Shown in pieces: positions 5,715-6,849 of a DNA stretch of 6,849 nucleotides; within the stretch, counting starts at the first letter, position 1; each line of letters opens with the position of its first letter. A program made the translations under genes and the position numbers. Source of the stretch: Saprospiraceae bacterium (GTDB taxonomy: Bacteria; Bacteroidota; Bacteroidia; Chitinophagales; Saprospiraceae); NCBI GenBank assembly GCA_014379665.1, contig JACMLK010000317.1, positions 1 through 6,849 on the forward strand. Direction: 5' to 3'. The notes below the pieces were generated by a model that ran no database searches, was not told the origin of the DNA, and saw only the letters and a program-made list of their open reading frames with translations.

Positions 5715-6849
5715 ATGACAAAATACAATGATGACCTCAAGCAGCTCAATCTGCCTGAAATAGATAAAAAAATAAGGGCTTTCTGGGAAGATAATGATAT
5801 TTTCAGGAAAAGTGTGGAACAAAAGTCCACGGACAACAGCTTTGTATTTTATGAAGGTCCCCCATCTGCCAATGGTAAGCCAGGTATTCATCATGTGATG
5901 GGACGGGCCGTTAAAGATCTTTTCTGCAGGTTTCAAACAATGAAAGGTAAAAGAGTGGAGAGAAAAGGAGGTTGGGACACCCATGGTCTTCCTATAGAAC
6001 TCAGTGTGGAAAAAGAACTTGGTATTACTAAAGAAGACATCGGTACCAAAATATCGGTGGACGATTACAACCATAAATGTCGTGAGACGGTCATGCAGTA
6101 CAAAGATCAGTGGGATGATATTACACGACGCATGGGATATTGGGTAGATCTGGATCATCCTTACATTACATTCAACAACGAATATATTGAATCAGTATGG
6201 TGGTTGTTGGGACAATTGTACCAAAAGAACTTGCTGTACAAAGGTTATACCATACAGCCATATTCACCTGCTGCTGGTACAGGATTGAGTTCACACGAGT
6301 TAAATCAACCCGGATGTTATCGGGATGTAACGGATACAACAGTAGTAGCACAATTCAAAACAATACCTGAGACTTTGCCTGCCATCTTACAGGGATATGG
6401 AGATATACACATTCTGGCCTGGACGACTACACCATGGACGCTACCTTCGAATACAGCGTTGACTGTGGGCCCTAAAATAACATATGCACTCGTTAAATCA
6501 TTCAATCAATATACATTTAAGCCTTCCAACGTGATTCTGGCCAAAGGATTGGTTGAAAAACAATTTAGTGGCAAATTTTTTGAAGTCGAATCAGAAGATC
6601 AGCTTACTGCATTTCAATCATCAGATAAAAAGATACCTTATTTTGTAATAAAGGATTTTATTGGAACAGACCTGTTAGGGATCAGATACGAGCAGTTACT
6701 AACTTATGCTCTGCCCTATCAGAACCATCAAAATGCTTTCAGAGTCATTCCCGGCAATTTTGTGACCACAGAAGACGGCACAGGGGTGGTACACACAGCA
6801 CCTACTTTTGGGGCAGATGATGCCAGAGTAGCCAAAGAAGCCACGCCTG
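5715..6849 (+). CDS. ileS: Isoleucyl-tRNA synthetase (partial, C-terminus outside window)
   Basis: The first 378 codons of a class I aminoacyl-tRNA synthetase that charges tRNA-Ile with isoleucine; the frame stays open to the right edge. The family usually has about 1000-1150 residues, so roughly a third is shown. Visible parts are the start of the Rossmann catalytic domain with EGPPSANGKPGIHH (47-60), GWDTHGLPIE (86-95), the segment YTIQPYSPAAGTGLSSHE that leads to the CP1 insertion, and the CP1 editing domain, which removes misattached valine: WTTTPWTLPSN (236-246) and EDGTGVVHTAPTFGADD (353-369) with its conserved aspartates. The class I signature, normally HxGH, reads GIHH here (57-60), with the first and third residues exchanged. 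This occurs in some type 2 IleRS enzymes. The KMSKS loop and anticodon domain lie beyond the window. The start is supported by AAAGGA seven bases upstream. Confidence 0.96.
   Translation, partial: MTKYNDDLKQLNLPEIDKKIRAFWEDNDIFRKSVEQKSTDNSFVFYEGPPSANGKPGIHHVMGRAVKDLFCRFQTMKGKRVERKGGWDTHGLPIELSVEKELGITKEDIGTKISVDDYNHKCRETVMQYKDQWDDITRRMGYWVDLDHPYITFNNEYIESVWWLLGQLYQKNLLYKGYTIQPYSPAAGTGLSSHELNQPGCYRDVTDTTVVAQFKTIPETLPAILQGYGDIHILAWTTTPWTLPSNTALTVGPKITYALVKSFNQYTFKPSNVILAKGLVEKQFSGKFFEVESEDQLTAFQSSDKKIPYFVIKDFIGTDLLGIRYEQLLTYALPYQNHQNAFRVIPGNFVTTEDGTGVVHTAPTFGADDARVAKEATP

Noticed and set aside
5655..6158. 167-codon minus-strand open frame
   Set aside because: It lies mainly opposite the start of ileS, whose protein motifs are unmistakable; the translated product looks like antisense shadow.

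Overview
The window looks like chromosomal DNA of a member of the Bacteroidota. It is AT-rich. Four intergenic regions carry the phylum's TAnnTTTG -7 promoter element at a sensible distance from a start codon. Most genes lack a strong Shine-Dalgarno sequence. Several proteins are of recognisably Bacteroidota type: the AraC regulator with a WHFHPELE cupin, the exported YciI protein, and an IleRS with the GIHH signature. I cannot place it below phylum with confidence.

Layout, left to right. Positions 1-1082 (minus) hold the N-terminal part of a multi-pass membrane protein of the O-antigen ligase/polymerase type, cut by the window edge. It is divergent from pheS (1242-2279, plus), the phenylalanyl-tRNA synthetase alpha chain. 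The pheS stop codon overlaps by one base with the start of an EamA/DMT-family transporter (2279-3133), so the two are probably one transcription unit. The transporter runs 13 bp into the 3' end of a convergent AraC-family regulator (3121-4020, minus). The regulator is divergent from a small exported two-repeat protein of unknown function (4235-4798, plus), and the spacer between them holds inverted repeats and phased TTAAC repeats that could be operator sites. A 3' stem-loop and a clear intrinsic terminator (4902-4936) follow. Then come an exported YciI-like protein (5064-5525, plus) and the first 378 codons of isoleucyl-tRNA synthetase (5715 to the right edge, plus).

This is mostly housekeeping and ordinary accessory content. 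Two aminoacyl-tRNA synthetases flank an accessory block, but nothing suggests they share an operon. No mobile element, CRISPR array, tRNA or rRNA was seen, and no gene-free stretch exceeds 300 bases (the longest is 4799-5063). The points most worth a second look are the permuted class I signature (GIHH for HxGH) in IleRS, the possible operator region at 4090-4137, the duplicated-domain exported protein with a large hairpin in its 3' untranslated region, and the pheS-transporter coupling. I see no convincing evidence of a wholly new multi-gene system.
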